Source: Acidimicrobiales bacterium (GTDB lineage Bacteria; Actinomycetota; Acidimicrobiia; Acidimicrobiales; Aldehydirespiratoraceae). From it: a DNA stretch of 64,000 nt. The notes under the pieces were generated by a model. It did no database searches and had not been told where the DNA came from. It was given only the letters and a program-made list of their open reading frames with translations. The translations under genes and the position numbers were made by a program. The stretch spans positions 61,426 to 125,425 of the forward strand of contig JAQWMR010000002.1 of NCBI GenBank assembly GCA_029246685.1, given 5' to 3'. This document shows, piece by piece, positions 8,807 to 17,854 of the stretch (positions within the stretch are counted from its first letter, which is position 1; every line of letters starts with the position of its first letter).

Positions 8807-9780
8807 CATTTCGCTGGGCCCTGGCCGGCCACGGACACATCTCCAGCACCTTTCGCGATGCGCTGGCCGCCGTCCCGGGCGCAGAGCTCGTGGCCGTCGC
8901 GGGGCGCGATACCAACCGAGTCAAGGCGTACGCCGAGGCCCATGCGATTCCCAAGCACTACGTGTCGACGGCCGACATGCTCGATGCAGGAGGAATCGAC
9001 GCCGTCTACGTCTGCACTCCTCATCCCGCGCATCTCGACGCCGCCCTCGCATCCGTCGGGACCAAGATCCCGGTCCTGGTCGAAAAGCCGATGACCCCCG
9101 CTGCTGGGACCACAGGCCAGCTTGTCGACGCGGCGCGGGGTGCCGGTGTGTTCGCGATGGAGGCCATGTGGACACGCTTTCTGCCCGCGTACCTATCGGT
9201 CCGTGAGTGGATCGACCAAGGCCGGATCGGCGATGTCCAACTGCTCACCGCATCGTTCGGATTCCGCGCCGAGCTTGACGCCGAGCACCGGCTGTTCTCC
9301 CCGGCGCTCGCCGGAGGTGGCCTGCTCGATGTCGGTGTGTATCCGCTGGCCCTGGCTCAATGGTTGTACGCGTCTGCTCCCGAGACTGTCGTTGCGACGG
9401 GGGTCGTGGGCGAGACGGGCGTCGACGAACACGTTGTTGTGTCGGCGCGCTATCCCGGCGGGTTGGCGCAGTTCGGTTGTGCCGTGCGCGCCAATCTCGA
9501 CACTTGCGCCGTCGTTCGTGGCACCGAGGGTCACATAGAGATTCCCGCGTTCTGGTCAGCCCAATCGGCGACACTTCACCGCGGTGACACGATCGAGACC
9601 TCGTCCCACCCCCATCGTGTGAACGGGTTCGAACATCAGATCGAGGAGGTCATGGCCTGTGTGCGCGAGGGCAAGGCGGAGAGCGACAAAATGCCGCTCG
9701 GCCAGAGCCTCGAGCTGGCGGAGGTCTGTGACCAGATCCGCAACCAACTCGGCGTCACCTACCCCTTCGAGACCCAATGA
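8803..9780 (+). CDS. Gfo/Idh/MocA-family NAD(P)-dependent oxidoreductase
   Basis: The 325-aa protein has an N-terminal Rossmann fold (ALAGHGHIS) and the family's VEKPMTP catalytic segment around residue 92. Family members oxidise or reduce sugars, inositols and related polyols. GTG start, with four-base overlaps at both ends (8803-8806, 9777-9780), so it is translationally coupled to the dioxygenase and the aldo/keto reductase. Likely part of processing of the imported glycoside's sugar. Confidence 0.9.
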   Translation: MTFRWALAGHGHISSTFRDALAAVPGAELVAVAGRDTNRVKAYAEAHAIPKHYVSTADMLDAGGIDAVYVCTPHPAHLDAALASVGTKIPVLVEKPMTPAAGTTGQLVDAARGAGVFAMEAMWTRFLPAYLSVREWIDQGRIGDVQLLTASFGFRAELDAEHRLFSPALAGGGLLDVGVYPLALAQWLYASAPETVVATGVVGETGVDEHVVVSARYPGGLAQFGCAVRANLDTCAVVRGTEGHIEIPAFWSAQSATLHRGDTIETSSHPHRVNGFEHQIEEVMACVREGKAESDKMPLGQSLELAEVCDQIRNQLGVTYPFETQ

Positions 9781-10760
9781 AGACGATCCGACTGAACGGA
9801 ATCGACCGGCCTGTGTCCGTAGTGGTCCAGGGGGCTATGGGTCTCCTGAATCTCGACGATGCCGGAGCTCTCGAGTGTCTCGATGCTGCACTGGACTCCG
9901 GCATCACGGCGTTCGACACCGCCCACGTCTACGGATTCGAGGACCGCACGGTCGACGGGCTTCTCGGGCGGTGGATCGACGATCGCTCCGTGCGAGACGA
10001 GGTGATCATCATGGCGAAGGGGTGTCACCCGGAGCCGCCGGACTGGGAAACGCCGAGGGTCACGCCAGAGGCGGTGGCGGTCGATGTCGTCGACTCGCTC
10101 GACCGAATGGGACTTGACCGCATCGACCTCTGGTCCTTCCACCGTGACGACCGCAGTGTCGATGTCGGTTCCCTCGTGGAAGCGGCCAACGCCGAGATCG
10201 CCGCGAATCGGATATCGGCGTGGGGGGTCTCCAACTGGTCGGCATCCCGAATCCAGGAAGCGATCGCGTACGCGGATTCGGCCGGCTTGACCGCGCCGGT
10301 TTCCCACAGTGCGCACTACAGCCTCGTAGATCAGATCAACCCGCCATGGGACGACGTGGTCACGCTCACCGGGGAGACCGGTGCGCAGGATCGACAATGG
10401 CACGTCGACCACGGGCTGCCGGTCATCGCCTGGTCCGCACTCGCTGGAGGACTTCTCTCGTCGAACCTCAGCCGGCAGGACTTCGAATCCTCCACCGATG
10501 GCCACCTCGCTGAGGTGTACCGCAGCTACCACAGCGAGCGGAACTGGGCTCGGCGATCCCGCGCCGAAGGGCTGGCTGCCCGCCTTGGAGTCACCCTCAG
10601 CGATATAGCCATCGCCTGGCTGCTTCGGTCAGACCTCGCGCCGATGGCCATCGTCGGCGGTGCGACGCCCGAGGAGATTCGCCAGAACGCGACCGCCGCC
10701 GCGATCGACCTCCCGCCCTCCGACCACCAGCGCCTTCACCAGTTCGAGGTCTGTGAATGA
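9777..10760 (+). CDS. Aldo/keto reductase
   Basis: A 327-aa (alpha/beta)8 reductase: AFDTAHVYG supplies the catalytic Asp and Tyr, IIMAKGCHP the Lys, and LWSFHRDD the active-site His. The C-terminal NADP-binding part (AIVGGATPEEIRQN) is present. It overlaps both neighbours by four bases, placing it firmly in the glycoside-utilisation operon. Substrate not predictable. Confidence 0.9.
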   Translation: MKTIRLNGIDRPVSVVVQGAMGLLNLDDAGALECLDAALDSGITAFDTAHVYGFEDRTVDGLLGRWIDDRSVRDEVIIMAKGCHPEPPDWETPRVTPEAVAVDVVDSLDRMGLDRIDLWSFHRDDRSVDVGSLVEAANAEIAANRISAWGVSNWSASRIQEAIAYADSAGLTAPVSHSAHYSLVDQINPPWDDVVTLTGETGAQDRQWHVDHGLPVIAWSALAGGLLSSNLSRQDFESSTDGHLAEVYRSYHSERNWARRSRAEGLAARLGVTLSDIAIAWLLRSDLAPMAIVGGATPEEIRQNATAAAIDLPPSDHQRLHQFEVCE

Positions 10761-13147
10761 GCCACCGCGACCCAACCCTCGGCGTTTCCGCACGCGTCGA
10801 AGCGCTGATCGCCGAGATGACCATCGGCGAGAAAGCCGCGCAGCTCGTCGGCGCCTTCCCTGCCGACATGGACATGGACGATCTCTCCAGCAGCATTCCG
10901 GAGGGGCTCGGCCACATATGCATGGGCGGCAACCTCGCCAGCGAGCCAGGTGCCCTCGCCGATGCTCTCAACCATATTCAGCACTTCCTCGTGGAAGAGA
11001 CTCGCCTCGGCATTCCCGCCATGGCCCACAATGAAGCCCTGAACGGCCTCGCCCAGGACGCGGCCACGAACTTCCCGACCGCTATCGGCCTCGGCGCCAC
11101 GTTCCGACCCGATCGCATCCGCGCGATGGCCGAAGTCGCGAGCAGGGAGGCGCGAGCGGTTGGCTTGCACCACGTGCTGTCGCCGGTGATGGACGTTGCT
11201 CGCGATGCCCGGTGGGGGCGAATCCACGAGACCTACGGCGAAGATCCACACCTCGTTGCTGCGATGTCGGTCGCGTTCGTACAGGGCATGCAAGGCGAAG
11301 ACCTCGCCGAAGGCACGATTGCCACCGGTAAACACTTCCTGGGCTACTCACTCACCGAAGGAGCGCTCAACCAGACGAGGACAACCGCGGGACCGCGCCA
11401 GCTTTACGAGGTCTTCGCGTTGCCCTTCGAGGCGGCAATCCGAGACGCTGGGCTGGCATCGGTCATGAACTCCTACTCCGAGATCGACGGTGAACCGGTC
11501 GCCGCGTCCCACGCGATCCTCACCGATCTGCTCCGGGATCGGCTCGGCTTTGCCGGGGCAGTGGTCGCCGACTACTCGGCCGTCACCCGCATAAGAGATC
11601 CCCACGCGGTCGCCGGAACTGACCGTGACGCCGGGAGGATGGCGCTCACCGCGGGCTTGGATGTGGAACTGCCGTCGGCGATCGGCTTCAAGAAGATCCC
11701 GCAGATGGTCGCCACCGGTGAGCTCGACGAGGCCATCGTCGACGTTGCGCTTCGCCGGGTCCTCACCCACAAGTTCGCGGTCGGCCTCATCGACAGGCCC
11801 TATGCCGATGCCGAGGCGGCGCCATCGGTCTTTGCCGTTCCTGCGTCTCTGGAGCTCGCCAGGCGGATCACCGATGAGTCGCTCGTGCTTCTCGAGAACG
11901 ATGGCATCCTGCCGCTGTCGACATCAATCGGCTCGGTGGCGGTGGTCGGTCCGATGGTTGACAACCTCAGGGCATTGTTCGCGACCTATACGCCAGCCTC
12001 TGGGGCCGAACTCTTCCGCGCGATGATGGCCGGGCTCGGCGGGACCATGGCCGGAGTGTCTGACGAAGAGCCGTCAGCATCGGTGGATCCGACTCTCGAT
12101 GCGGTGACCCAAGTGTTTCACTCGACTGCCGAGGTCGTTGCCCGCGACGAGCTCGACGACGCGATCCGGAATCTCTATCCGAGGATCTCGACGATCGGGA
12201 ACGCAATCTCCGAACGCGTTTTCGCCACCGTCGTGGAAGGGTGTGACTGGACTAACGCCGATCGCAGCAATATCGATGCTGCCGTTGATGCCGCTTCATC
12301 GGCGGACGCGGCGGTGCTGTGTATTGGTGAAAAGACCGGATGGGTCGGCGACGCCACCGGTGGCGAAGGCCGGGACCGCTCCACCCTCCACCTTCCAGGC
12401 GCACAAGCCGAACTCGCCCGCCGAGTGATCGCAACCGGCACGCCCTGCGTCGTCGTCCTACTCAGCGGTCGTCCCCTCGATGTGGCAGCCGACATCGCCG
12501 GCGCGGCCGCCGTTCTTCAGGCTTGGCATCCTGGCGCCGACGCAGCGCCCGCCATCACCGACGCACTCTTCGGCGTCACAAACCCCGGCGGCAAGCTCCC
12601 TATCTCCTACCCGGCGAGCACGGGAGCTTGCCCGACCTATCACGGCCATACCCACGGCAGCGGGTACTCGTCTGATCGCGCCTACATCGATGGCCCGAGC
12701 GACCCCGTCTGGGCATTCGGGCACGGGCTCTCCTACACGACGTTCGACATCTCAGACCTGACCATCTCGGCGAACGAGCTGACGTGTGGCGAGTCGGTGA
12801 CCATCGGGGTCACCGTCACAAATACAGGCGACCGGGCCGGCGACGAGGTCGTCCAGGTCTATGTGCGTGACATGGTCGGTTCGGTCGTGCGTCCCGTTCG
12901 CCAGCTCGCCGGCTTCCGACGAGTCACCCTCGATCCCGGTGACAAGGCCCGCGTCGAGTTCGACTATGACACTCACCAACTCGCGATGCTTGGAGCGGAC
13001 AACCGCCTCATCGTTGAAGCGGGCGAGGTCGCCGTGATGGCAGGTTCGTCGTCGAACGATCTCCCGCTTGCGGGGTCATTCACCATGCGAGACACGATCC
13101 AGCTCGAGCACCGCACATCCTTCGTCACGCCGTCGACTGTGGCCTGA
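10757..13147 (+). CDS. Glycoside hydrolase family 3 (beta-glucosidase type)
   Basis: A 796-aa enzyme without a signal peptide. The GH3 N-terminal barrel carries KHFLGYS and the nucleophile Asp in VVADYSAV; the C-terminal alpha/beta sandwich and a fibronectin-III-like tail (VTVTNTGDRAGDEVVQVYV) follow. Family members remove terminal beta-linked glucose, xylose or similar from oligosaccharides or aglycones. It closes the operon and overlaps the reductase gene by four bases. Cytoplasmic location fits hydrolysis after uptake. Confidence 0.92.
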   Translation: MSHRDPTLGVSARVEALIAEMTIGEKAAQLVGAFPADMDMDDLSSSIPEGLGHICMGGNLASEPGALADALNHIQHFLVEETRLGIPAMAHNEALNGLAQDAATNFPTAIGLGATFRPDRIRAMAEVASREARAVGLHHVLSPVMDVARDARWGRIHETYGEDPHLVAAMSVAFVQGMQGEDLAEGTIATGKHFLGYSLTEGALNQTRTTAGPRQLYEVFALPFEAAIRDAGLASVMNSYSEIDGEPVAASHAILTDLLRDRLGFAGAVVADYSAVTRIRDPHAVAGTDRDAGRMALTAGLDVELPSAIGFKKIPQMVATGELDEAIVDVALRRVLTHKFAVGLIDRPYADAEAAPSVFAVPASLELARRITDESLVLLENDGILPLSTSIGSVAVVGPMVDNLRALFATYTPASGAELFRAMMAGLGGTMAGVSDEEPSASVDPTLDAVTQVFHSTAEVVARDELDDAIRNLYPRISTIGNAISERVFATVVEGCDWTNADRSNIDAAVDAASSADAAVLCIGEKTGWVGDATGGEGRDRSTLHLPGAQAELARRVIATGTPCVVVLLSGRPLDVAADIAGAAAVLQAWHPGADAAPAITDALFGVTNPGGKLPISYPASTGACPTYHGHTHGSGYSSDRAYIDGPSDPVWAFGHGLSYTTFDISDLTISANELTCGESVTIGVTVTNTGDRAGDEVVQVYVRDMVGSVVRPVRQLAGFRRVTLDPGDKARVEFDYDTHQLAMLGADNRLIVEAGEVAVMAGSSSNDLPLAGSFTMRDTIQLEHRTSFVTPSTVA

Positions 13148-13359
13148 GGGGACCCGCGATGTGTCTGCGACAGCCTTGGTGGGAGTTGCCCGGCGTAACA
13201 GGCTCCTTCAAACCTGCGAGGCGCTTGCCGAGGTGGTCAGCGAGAACTCGATCAGCGCTGGCGCGATGCCTGCGTTGTTGGCGAGCCCAACCAGAACTGC
13301 GCGGCACGAGCGAGACAGTCCCCCGGTTGGCGGTCTTCTTCAAGATGGGGTGATAACAG
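13148..13359. other. Intergenic, no supported gene; probable lost 5' part of MOSC gene
   Basis: Short frames here have no family resemblance that I recognise. Two in-frame stops (TGA TAA) stand directly before the MOSC-like fragment at 13360, so the missing N-terminal half of that gene is not readable here. Confidence 0.5.
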
Positions 13360-13542
13360 ATGGTGATCGAGATCACTGACCAGCCTCACACCGGCTGTGC
13401 AAAGTTCAGCGCCCGCTTCGGGACGGAGGCGCATCGCTTCGTGAACAGCGATGTCGGCACCGAACTCCACCTGCGCGGCATCAACGCCCGTGTCGTCACC
13501 CCCGGCGCCATCCGCCAAGGCGACAAAATCACCAAGCTCTGA
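13360..13542 (+). pseudogene. MOSC-domain protein, C-terminal remnant
   Basis: The 60 codons encode the C-terminal third of a MOSC (molybdenum cofactor sulfurase C-terminal) domain: VIEITDQPHTGCAKF, then RFGTEAHRFVNSDVGTEL and RGINARVV-PGAIRQGD. The Cys of HTGC matches the conserved MOSC cysteine. A complete relative has about 150-200 residues; here the frame is closed upstream by TGA TAA. It is most likely a decayed gene, though a short unannotated peptide cannot be excluded. A REP-like repeat follows immediately and may have contributed to the damage. Confidence 0.7.
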
Positions 13543-13619
13543 GTTTGGACATGGGGTCAGGCACCTGTCCAAACTCCGGCTATTGAGAATGGACGGGCGT
13601 CAGACCCCATGTCCAAACT
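13542..13619. repeat. REP-like inverted repeat, perfect 17-bp arms
   Basis: Arms AGTTTGGACATGGGGTC (13542-13558) and its exact reverse complement (13603-13619) flank a 44-nt spacer that holds a further partial copy (TGTCCAAACT, 13566-13575). The element includes GGGGTCAGGCACC, a core I recall from REP-type elements of many bacteria. It sits between a decayed MOSC gene and the stop codon of selO, and could also act as a bidirectional transcription stop. Confidence 0.8.
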
Positions 13620-15206
13620 TCAGCTGGAGCAGCTGAGCATGCTGCAGCCGGCGCGGGTGCGGGCCCACTCGGGGCGCTTCTCGGCGAACGCTTCGCGACG
13701 CGGCTGCTCGGCGTATGGAGTGCGGAGGGTGTCGAGCAGGTCGGTGATCATGGCGTGGTCGCCCTGCTCGGAGGCGTCGATCGCGAGCTGGGCGAGATAG
13801 TTGCGCAGGACGTAGAGCGGGTTCACGGCGTCCATTGCGACGGCTCGGTCGGCGTCGGCGCGCCCGTCGCGGGCGGCACGAGCCGAGTAGTCACGGAGCC
13901 AGGCGAGCGTCGCCGCCCGGTGGTCGCCCGAGAGTTCGTCAGGGGAGTAGTAGGCGTCCAGCACAGGTGCGAGTAGCGCATCTTCGTCCGACGTCGCCCC
14001 GGGAACGGACGCAAGGCCACGGAAGAACAGCGTCATGTCGGTCTCGATAGCGGGAAGGAGGTCCGTGAGGCGCTCGACCAGCCCGTAGTCGTGGCTGTCG
14101 TTCGGATCGAAGTCGGCCAGCCCGAGCTTGGCCGCCATCATCCGGGGCCGTTCCTCGTTGAAGCGCTCGACGTAGCCCTCGAGGCCGGCCTGGAGTGGCT
14201 CGACGTCTTCGATCAGCGGATAGATCGCGTTGGCTAGCTGTGTGAGATTCCACTGACAGATGGCGGGCTGGGCGCCGTAGCGGTAGCGCTTCATCTGGTT
14301 GTCGGTGGTGTTGGGGGTCCAACCCGGGTCGTAGTCCTCAAGCCAGCCGTAGGGCCCGTAGTCGATCGTCAGACCGTGAATCGACATGTTGTCGGTGTTC
14401 ATCACGCCGTGGACGAAGCCGACCCGCTGCCAATGGATGACCATGTCGGCGGCGCGACGAGCGATCTCGTGGAACCACGCCGCGTAGACCTCCGGGGAGG
14501 GCTCGCCGAGCTCCGGGAAGTGGGTGCGGATCGTGTAGTCGGCCAGGGTGCGGAGGTTGTCGAGCTCCTGTCGCCAGCCGAACAGTTCGAAGTTGCCGAA
14601 GCGGATGAACGACGGGGCGACGCGGCAGACCACGGCGCTGGGCTCGAGCGCCGGTCGGCCGTCGTAGAACATGTCGCGCATCACCTTGTCGCCGGTGAGG
14701 CAGAGGCTGAGCGCGCGGGTGGTGGGCACGCCGAGGTGATACATCGCCTCGCTGCAGAGAAACTCACGGATGGAGCTGCGCAAGACTGCGAGGCCGTCGG
14801 CGGTGCGCGAGTAGGGGGTGGGGCCGGCGCCCTTGAGCTGGAGTGTCTGACGGCCGTGTTCGGTGGTGACGACTTCGGCGAGCGTGATCGCCCGTCCGTC
14901 GCCGAGTTGGCCGGCGAAGTTCCCGAACTGATGACCAGCGTAGGCCATGGCGTGGGTGTCCATGCCGTCGAGAACCCGATTGCCGGACAGCGCCTGCGTG
15001 AACGTGTCGTCCAGCGCATCGATGTCGAGGTCCAACATCGCCAGCACTTCAGGGGAGTAGGCGATCAACGCGGGGTGCTCGGTGGGTGTTGGCGAGACCC
15101 GCGAGTAGGCGGCGCCACTGACCTGGCGGGGCCGATTCTCATCGGACGAGTCGGCCGGGAGATCCCGAGTGAACGAGTTGTCGAACGTCAGCTGATCGAG
15201 CCGCAT
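13620..15206 (-). CDS. selO: Protein adenylyltransferase SelO (YdiU/UPF0061)
   Basis: A 528-aa pseudokinase-fold enzyme that AMPylates proteins in redox homeostasis. Family signatures are all present: HQFGNFAGQLGDGRA, LQLKGAGPTPYSRTADG, HGVMNTDNMSIHGLTIDYGPYG. The start ATG 15206 is chosen because an AGGAGG site lies just upstream and an earlier in-frame start would run through the neighbouring MerR promoter. The C-terminus ends in CSMLSCSS, keeping the Cys found where eukaryotic SelO has selenocysteine (position inferred). The stop codon abuts the REP-like repeat. Confidence 0.93.
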   Translation of the reverse strand: MRLDQLTFDNSFTRDLPADSSDENRPRQVSGAAYSRVSPTPTEHPALIAYSPEVLAMLDLDIDALDDTFTQALSGNRVLDGMDTHAMAYAGHQFGNFAGQLGDGRAITLAEVVTTEHGRQTLQLKGAGPTPYSRTADGLAVLRSSIREFLCSEAMYHLGVPTTRALSLCLTGDKVMRDMFYDGRPALEPSAVVCRVAPSFIRFGNFELFGWRQELDNLRTLADYTIRTHFPELGEPSPEVYAAWFHEIARRAADMVIHWQRVGFVHGVMNTDNMSIHGLTIDYGPYGWLEDYDPGWTPNTTDNQMKRYRYGAQPAICQWNLTQLANAIYPLIEDVEPLQAGLEGYVERFNEERPRMMAAKLGLADFDPNDSHDYGLVERLTDLLPAIETDMTLFFRGLASVPGATSDEDALLAPVLDAYYSPDELSGDHRAATLAWLRDYSARAARDGRADADRAVAMDAVNPLYVLRNYLAQLAIDASEQGDHAMITDLLDTLRTPYAEQPRREAFAEKRPEWARTRAGCSMLSCSS

Positions 15207-15252
15207 GGCTGACCTCCTGTTCTCCAGCCTACGGAGTCCTACGCTGGTGGAC

Positions 15253-15657
15253 ATGAAGATCGGGGAGCTTGCCGAATCGGCCGACGTGACGGCCAAGACG
15301 ATCCGCTACTACGAGTCGATCGGCTTGTTGGCGGAACCGGCGCGCACGGCGTCCGGGTATCGGGACTACGACGACGCGGCTGGGGAGCGATTGCGGTTCA
15401 TACGCGACGCGCAAGCGACCGGGCTCACGCTGGCGGAGATCCAATCGGTCATCGAGGTCAAGGCGACCGGTTCGAACAGTTGTTCCCACACGCAGGCACT
15501 GCTCGAACGTCACCTCGACGACCTCGATGGTCAGATCACGCGGCTTACGGCGGCGCGGTCGGAGCTTGCGGCGCTGGCACAACGGGCCGCGAAGCTCGAT
15601 CCTGCCGCGTGCACCGACCCCAACCGCTGTCAGGTCATTTCTTCCCAGGACGCTTGA
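15253..15657 (+). CDS. MerR-family metal-responsive activator
   Basis: A 134-aa regulator with the MerR HTH (IGELAESADVTAKTIRYYESIGLL), a dimerisation helix and a C-terminal metal loop (ACTDPNRCQ). By my count residue 77 is Cys (SNSC77SH). Copper sensors of the CueR type have Ser there and divalent-metal sensors (ZntR, PbrR, MerR) have Cys. Start ATG 15253 follows from alignment with the family; a longer frame begins upstream. It is divergent from selO and directly upstream of copA, whose promoter contains a MerR-type operator. Confidence 0.88.
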   Translation: MKIGELAESADVTAKTIRYYESIGLLAEPARTASGYRDYDDAAGERLRFIRDAQATGLTLAEIQSVIEVKATGSNSCSHTQALLERHLDDLDGQITRLTAARSELAALAQRAAKLDPAACTDPNRCQVISSQDA

Positions 15658-15685
15658 CCTTCCTGTCGACTGGAAGGTTTATGCT
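15654..15685 (+). promoter_or_regulatory. MerR/CueR-type promoter-operator of copA
   Basis: -35 TTGACC (15654-15659) and -10 TATGCT (15680-15685) are separated by a stretched 20-bp spacer, as in MerR-activated promoters. The spacer holds the dyad ACCTTCC (15657-15663) and GGAAGGT (15672-15678), the classical CueR-type operator. The -35 overlaps the regulator's stop codon. The -10 ends only six bases before the copA ATG at 15692, so transcription probably starts at or next to the start codon. Confidence 0.85.
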
Positions 15686-15691
15686 GACGGC

Positions 15692-17821
15692 ATGCCTACA
15701 GCCGTCGAGACCGACCTCACGATCGAAGGGATGACCTGTGCGGCCTGCGTGCAGGCCGTTGAGACGGGCCTGTCACGCGTCGATGGCGTGGCCTCGGCCC
15801 ACGTGAACCTCGCAACCGGCCGAGCCCGGGTGGACCATGACGCCGCCGTGGCCATTGACGAGCTGCGAGCGGCAGTCCAGTCTCTCGGCTACGGGGCGCC
15901 TGAAGATGGCGACGCGTTCGACGCGCACGCCGAACGAGAAGCGGATCTGGCGCGCCGAGTGGTGCAGGCCGCGGTCCTCACCGTCCCGCTCGCGCTGATC
16001 TCGATGGTCCCGCCGGTGCGGTTCAGCGGGTGGGAGTGGGTCGCCGCTGGACTGGCGACGCCAGTTGTCTTCGGACCTGGCCGCCGATGCCACCAGGCCG
16101 CGCTTGCGGCGGCGCGGCACGGCGTCGTCTCGATGGACGCGCTGGTCTCGGTCAGCACGCTCGCGGCCTGGCTCTGGTCTGCCGTCGTCCTGTTCGCGGA
16201 TCTCGAGGAGCCGATCTACTTCGAAACCACCGGCGTCATCATCACGTTGATCCTGTTCGGCAGCCTGCTGGAGGTCCGGGCCAAGCGTCGCAGTGGAGAC
16301 GCGATCCGAGCGCTCGCCGACCTCGGAGCACAGGACGTGCGCTTGGAGGACGGCCGGGAGGTTCCGATCGAGGAACTCGCAGTCGGCGACCGGTTCGTCG
16401 CTCGGCCGGGCGAGCGAATCGCGACCGACGGCATCGTCGTCGACGGGCATGCTGCCGTCGACGTGTCGATGCTGACGGGCGAGCCCGTACCGGACGATGT
16501 TGCGCCCGGCTCGCCGGTGATCGGCGCAACGATCTGCCTCGACGGCAGTCTGACGATCGAGGCGAGCAACGTCGGCGCGGACACCGCACTGGCGCAGATC
16601 GTTCGTTTGGTCGACGAGGCGCAGCAGAGCAAGGCACCGATCCAGCGGCTGGCCGATCGCGTGTCAGGCGTGTTCGTCCCCGTCTCGATCGGGATCTCGA
16701 TCGTCACCTTGCTGACCTGGTTGGCGACAGGGCAGCCGGTCGCGGACGGTTTCACCGCCGCGGTCGCGGTGCTGATCATTGCCTGTCCGTGCGCGCTCGG
16801 CCTCGCGACGCCGATGGCGCTCATGGTCGGCACCGGCCGTGCCGCCCAACTCGGCGTCCTCGTCGGCGGGGCCGAGGTGTTGGAGGACAGCCGCCGAATC
16901 TCGACGATCGTGCTCGACAAAACCGGAACCATCACGGCCGGCCGGATGTCCGCGCTCGGTATTCGGGGGCCGGGCGGACCCCTCGATGATCTCCTCGAGA
17001 TGGCCGCCGCGCTGGAGGCGAGTTCGGAGCACCCGATCGGCGTTGCCATCGCGCAACAGGGCACGCAAGAACATGATGTGCGGGGCTTCTACAACGACGC
17101 TGGACGAGGTGTCGTCGGCGCCGTGGATGGCGTGTGGCTGAGGGTCGGTCGTCGGGAGTTCTTCGATGTCGTGTCCGCGGACGTCGACACGATCGCCGCC
17201 GCTGAGGCGGATGCAGGGCGGACGGTGGTGTTCGTCGGTCGTGGCGGCGACGCGGAGGCCGTGATCGCCCTCACCGACGAGATCAAGCCCACATCGGCCG
17301 AGGCGATCACCGCGCTCGCTGAACGAAACCTCGACATCGTGATGCTGACCGGTGACAACGAGGGGAGTGCGCGGGCGGCCGCCCAGGCCGTCGGCATCGA
17401 AGATGTCGTTGCCGGCGTTCTGCCGGACCAGAAAGCGGAGGTGATCGAGCGCCTCCGCGGCGAGGGGCGCGTTGTGGCCATGGTCGGTGACGGGATCAAC
17501 GACGCGCCCGCCTTGGCAGCTGCCGACCTCGGCATCGCGATCGGCACCGGAACCGACATTGCGATCCAGGCATCGGACCTCACGCTCGTTCAGGGCGACC
17601 TTCGTTCCGTCGTCACGGGGATCGACGTGTCGCGGCGAACTTTTGCGACGATCAAAGCGAACCTGTTCTGGGCGTTCGTCTACAACGCGGCCGCGATTCC
17701 GCTTGCGGCGTCCGGCGTGCTCGATCCGATGATCGCAGCAGCGGCGATGAGCCTCTCGTCGCTGTGCGTCATGGCGAACAGTTTGCGTCTGCGGACGTTC
17801 GGATCTCGCCCGCAGACTTAG
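15692..17821 (+). CDS. copA: Copper-exporting P1B-type ATPase
   Basis: A 709-aa membrane pump. One N-terminal heavy-metal domain carries GMTCAAC (residues 13-19); the channel motif is CPC (about 365-367), the phosphorylation site DKTGT (about 409) and the HP motif SEHPIG. The last helices contain YN and MSLSS, which mark the Cu(I) subgroup P1B-1. ATG 15692 is chosen since earlier in-frame codons overlap the regulator gene and the promoter. It exports cytosolic Cu(I) and is activated by the upstream MerR protein. The mRNA appears leaderless. Confidence 0.93.
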   Translation: MPTAVETDLTIEGMTCAACVQAVETGLSRVDGVASAHVNLATGRARVDHDAAVAIDELRAAVQSLGYGAPEDGDAFDAHAEREADLARRVVQAAVLTVPLALISMVPPVRFSGWEWVAAGLATPVVFGPGRRCHQAALAAARHGVVSMDALVSVSTLAAWLWSAVVLFADLEEPIYFETTGVIITLILFGSLLEVRAKRRSGDAIRALADLGAQDVRLEDGREVPIEELAVGDRFVARPGERIATDGIVVDGHAAVDVSMLTGEPVPDDVAPGSPVIGATICLDGSLTIEASNVGADTALAQIVRLVDEAQQSKAPIQRLADRVSGVFVPVSIGISIVTLLTWLATGQPVADGFTAAVAVLIIACPCALGLATPMALMVGTGRAAQLGVLVGGAEVLEDSRRISTIVLDKTGTITAGRMSALGIRGPGGPLDDLLEMAAALEASSEHPIGVAIAQQGTQEHDVRGFYNDAGRGVVGAVDGVWLRVGRREFFDVVSADVDTIAAAEADAGRTVVFVGRGGDAEAVIALTDEIKPTSAEAITALAERNLDIVMLTGDNEGSARAAAQAVGIEDVVAGVLPDQKAEVIERLRGEGRVVAMVGDGINDAPALAAADLGIAIGTGTDIAIQASDLTLVQGDLRSVVTGIDVSRRTFATIKANLFWAFVYNAAAIPLAASGVLDPMIAAAAMSLSSLCVMANSLRLRTFGSRPQT

Positions 17822-17854
17822 GCCCTTGCGGCCCCAGCATGGGAAACTGCCCGG

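Noticed and set aside
13159..13353. Short frame between the GH3 gene and the MOSC remnant
   Set aside because: No ribosome site, no family resemblance, atypical composition.
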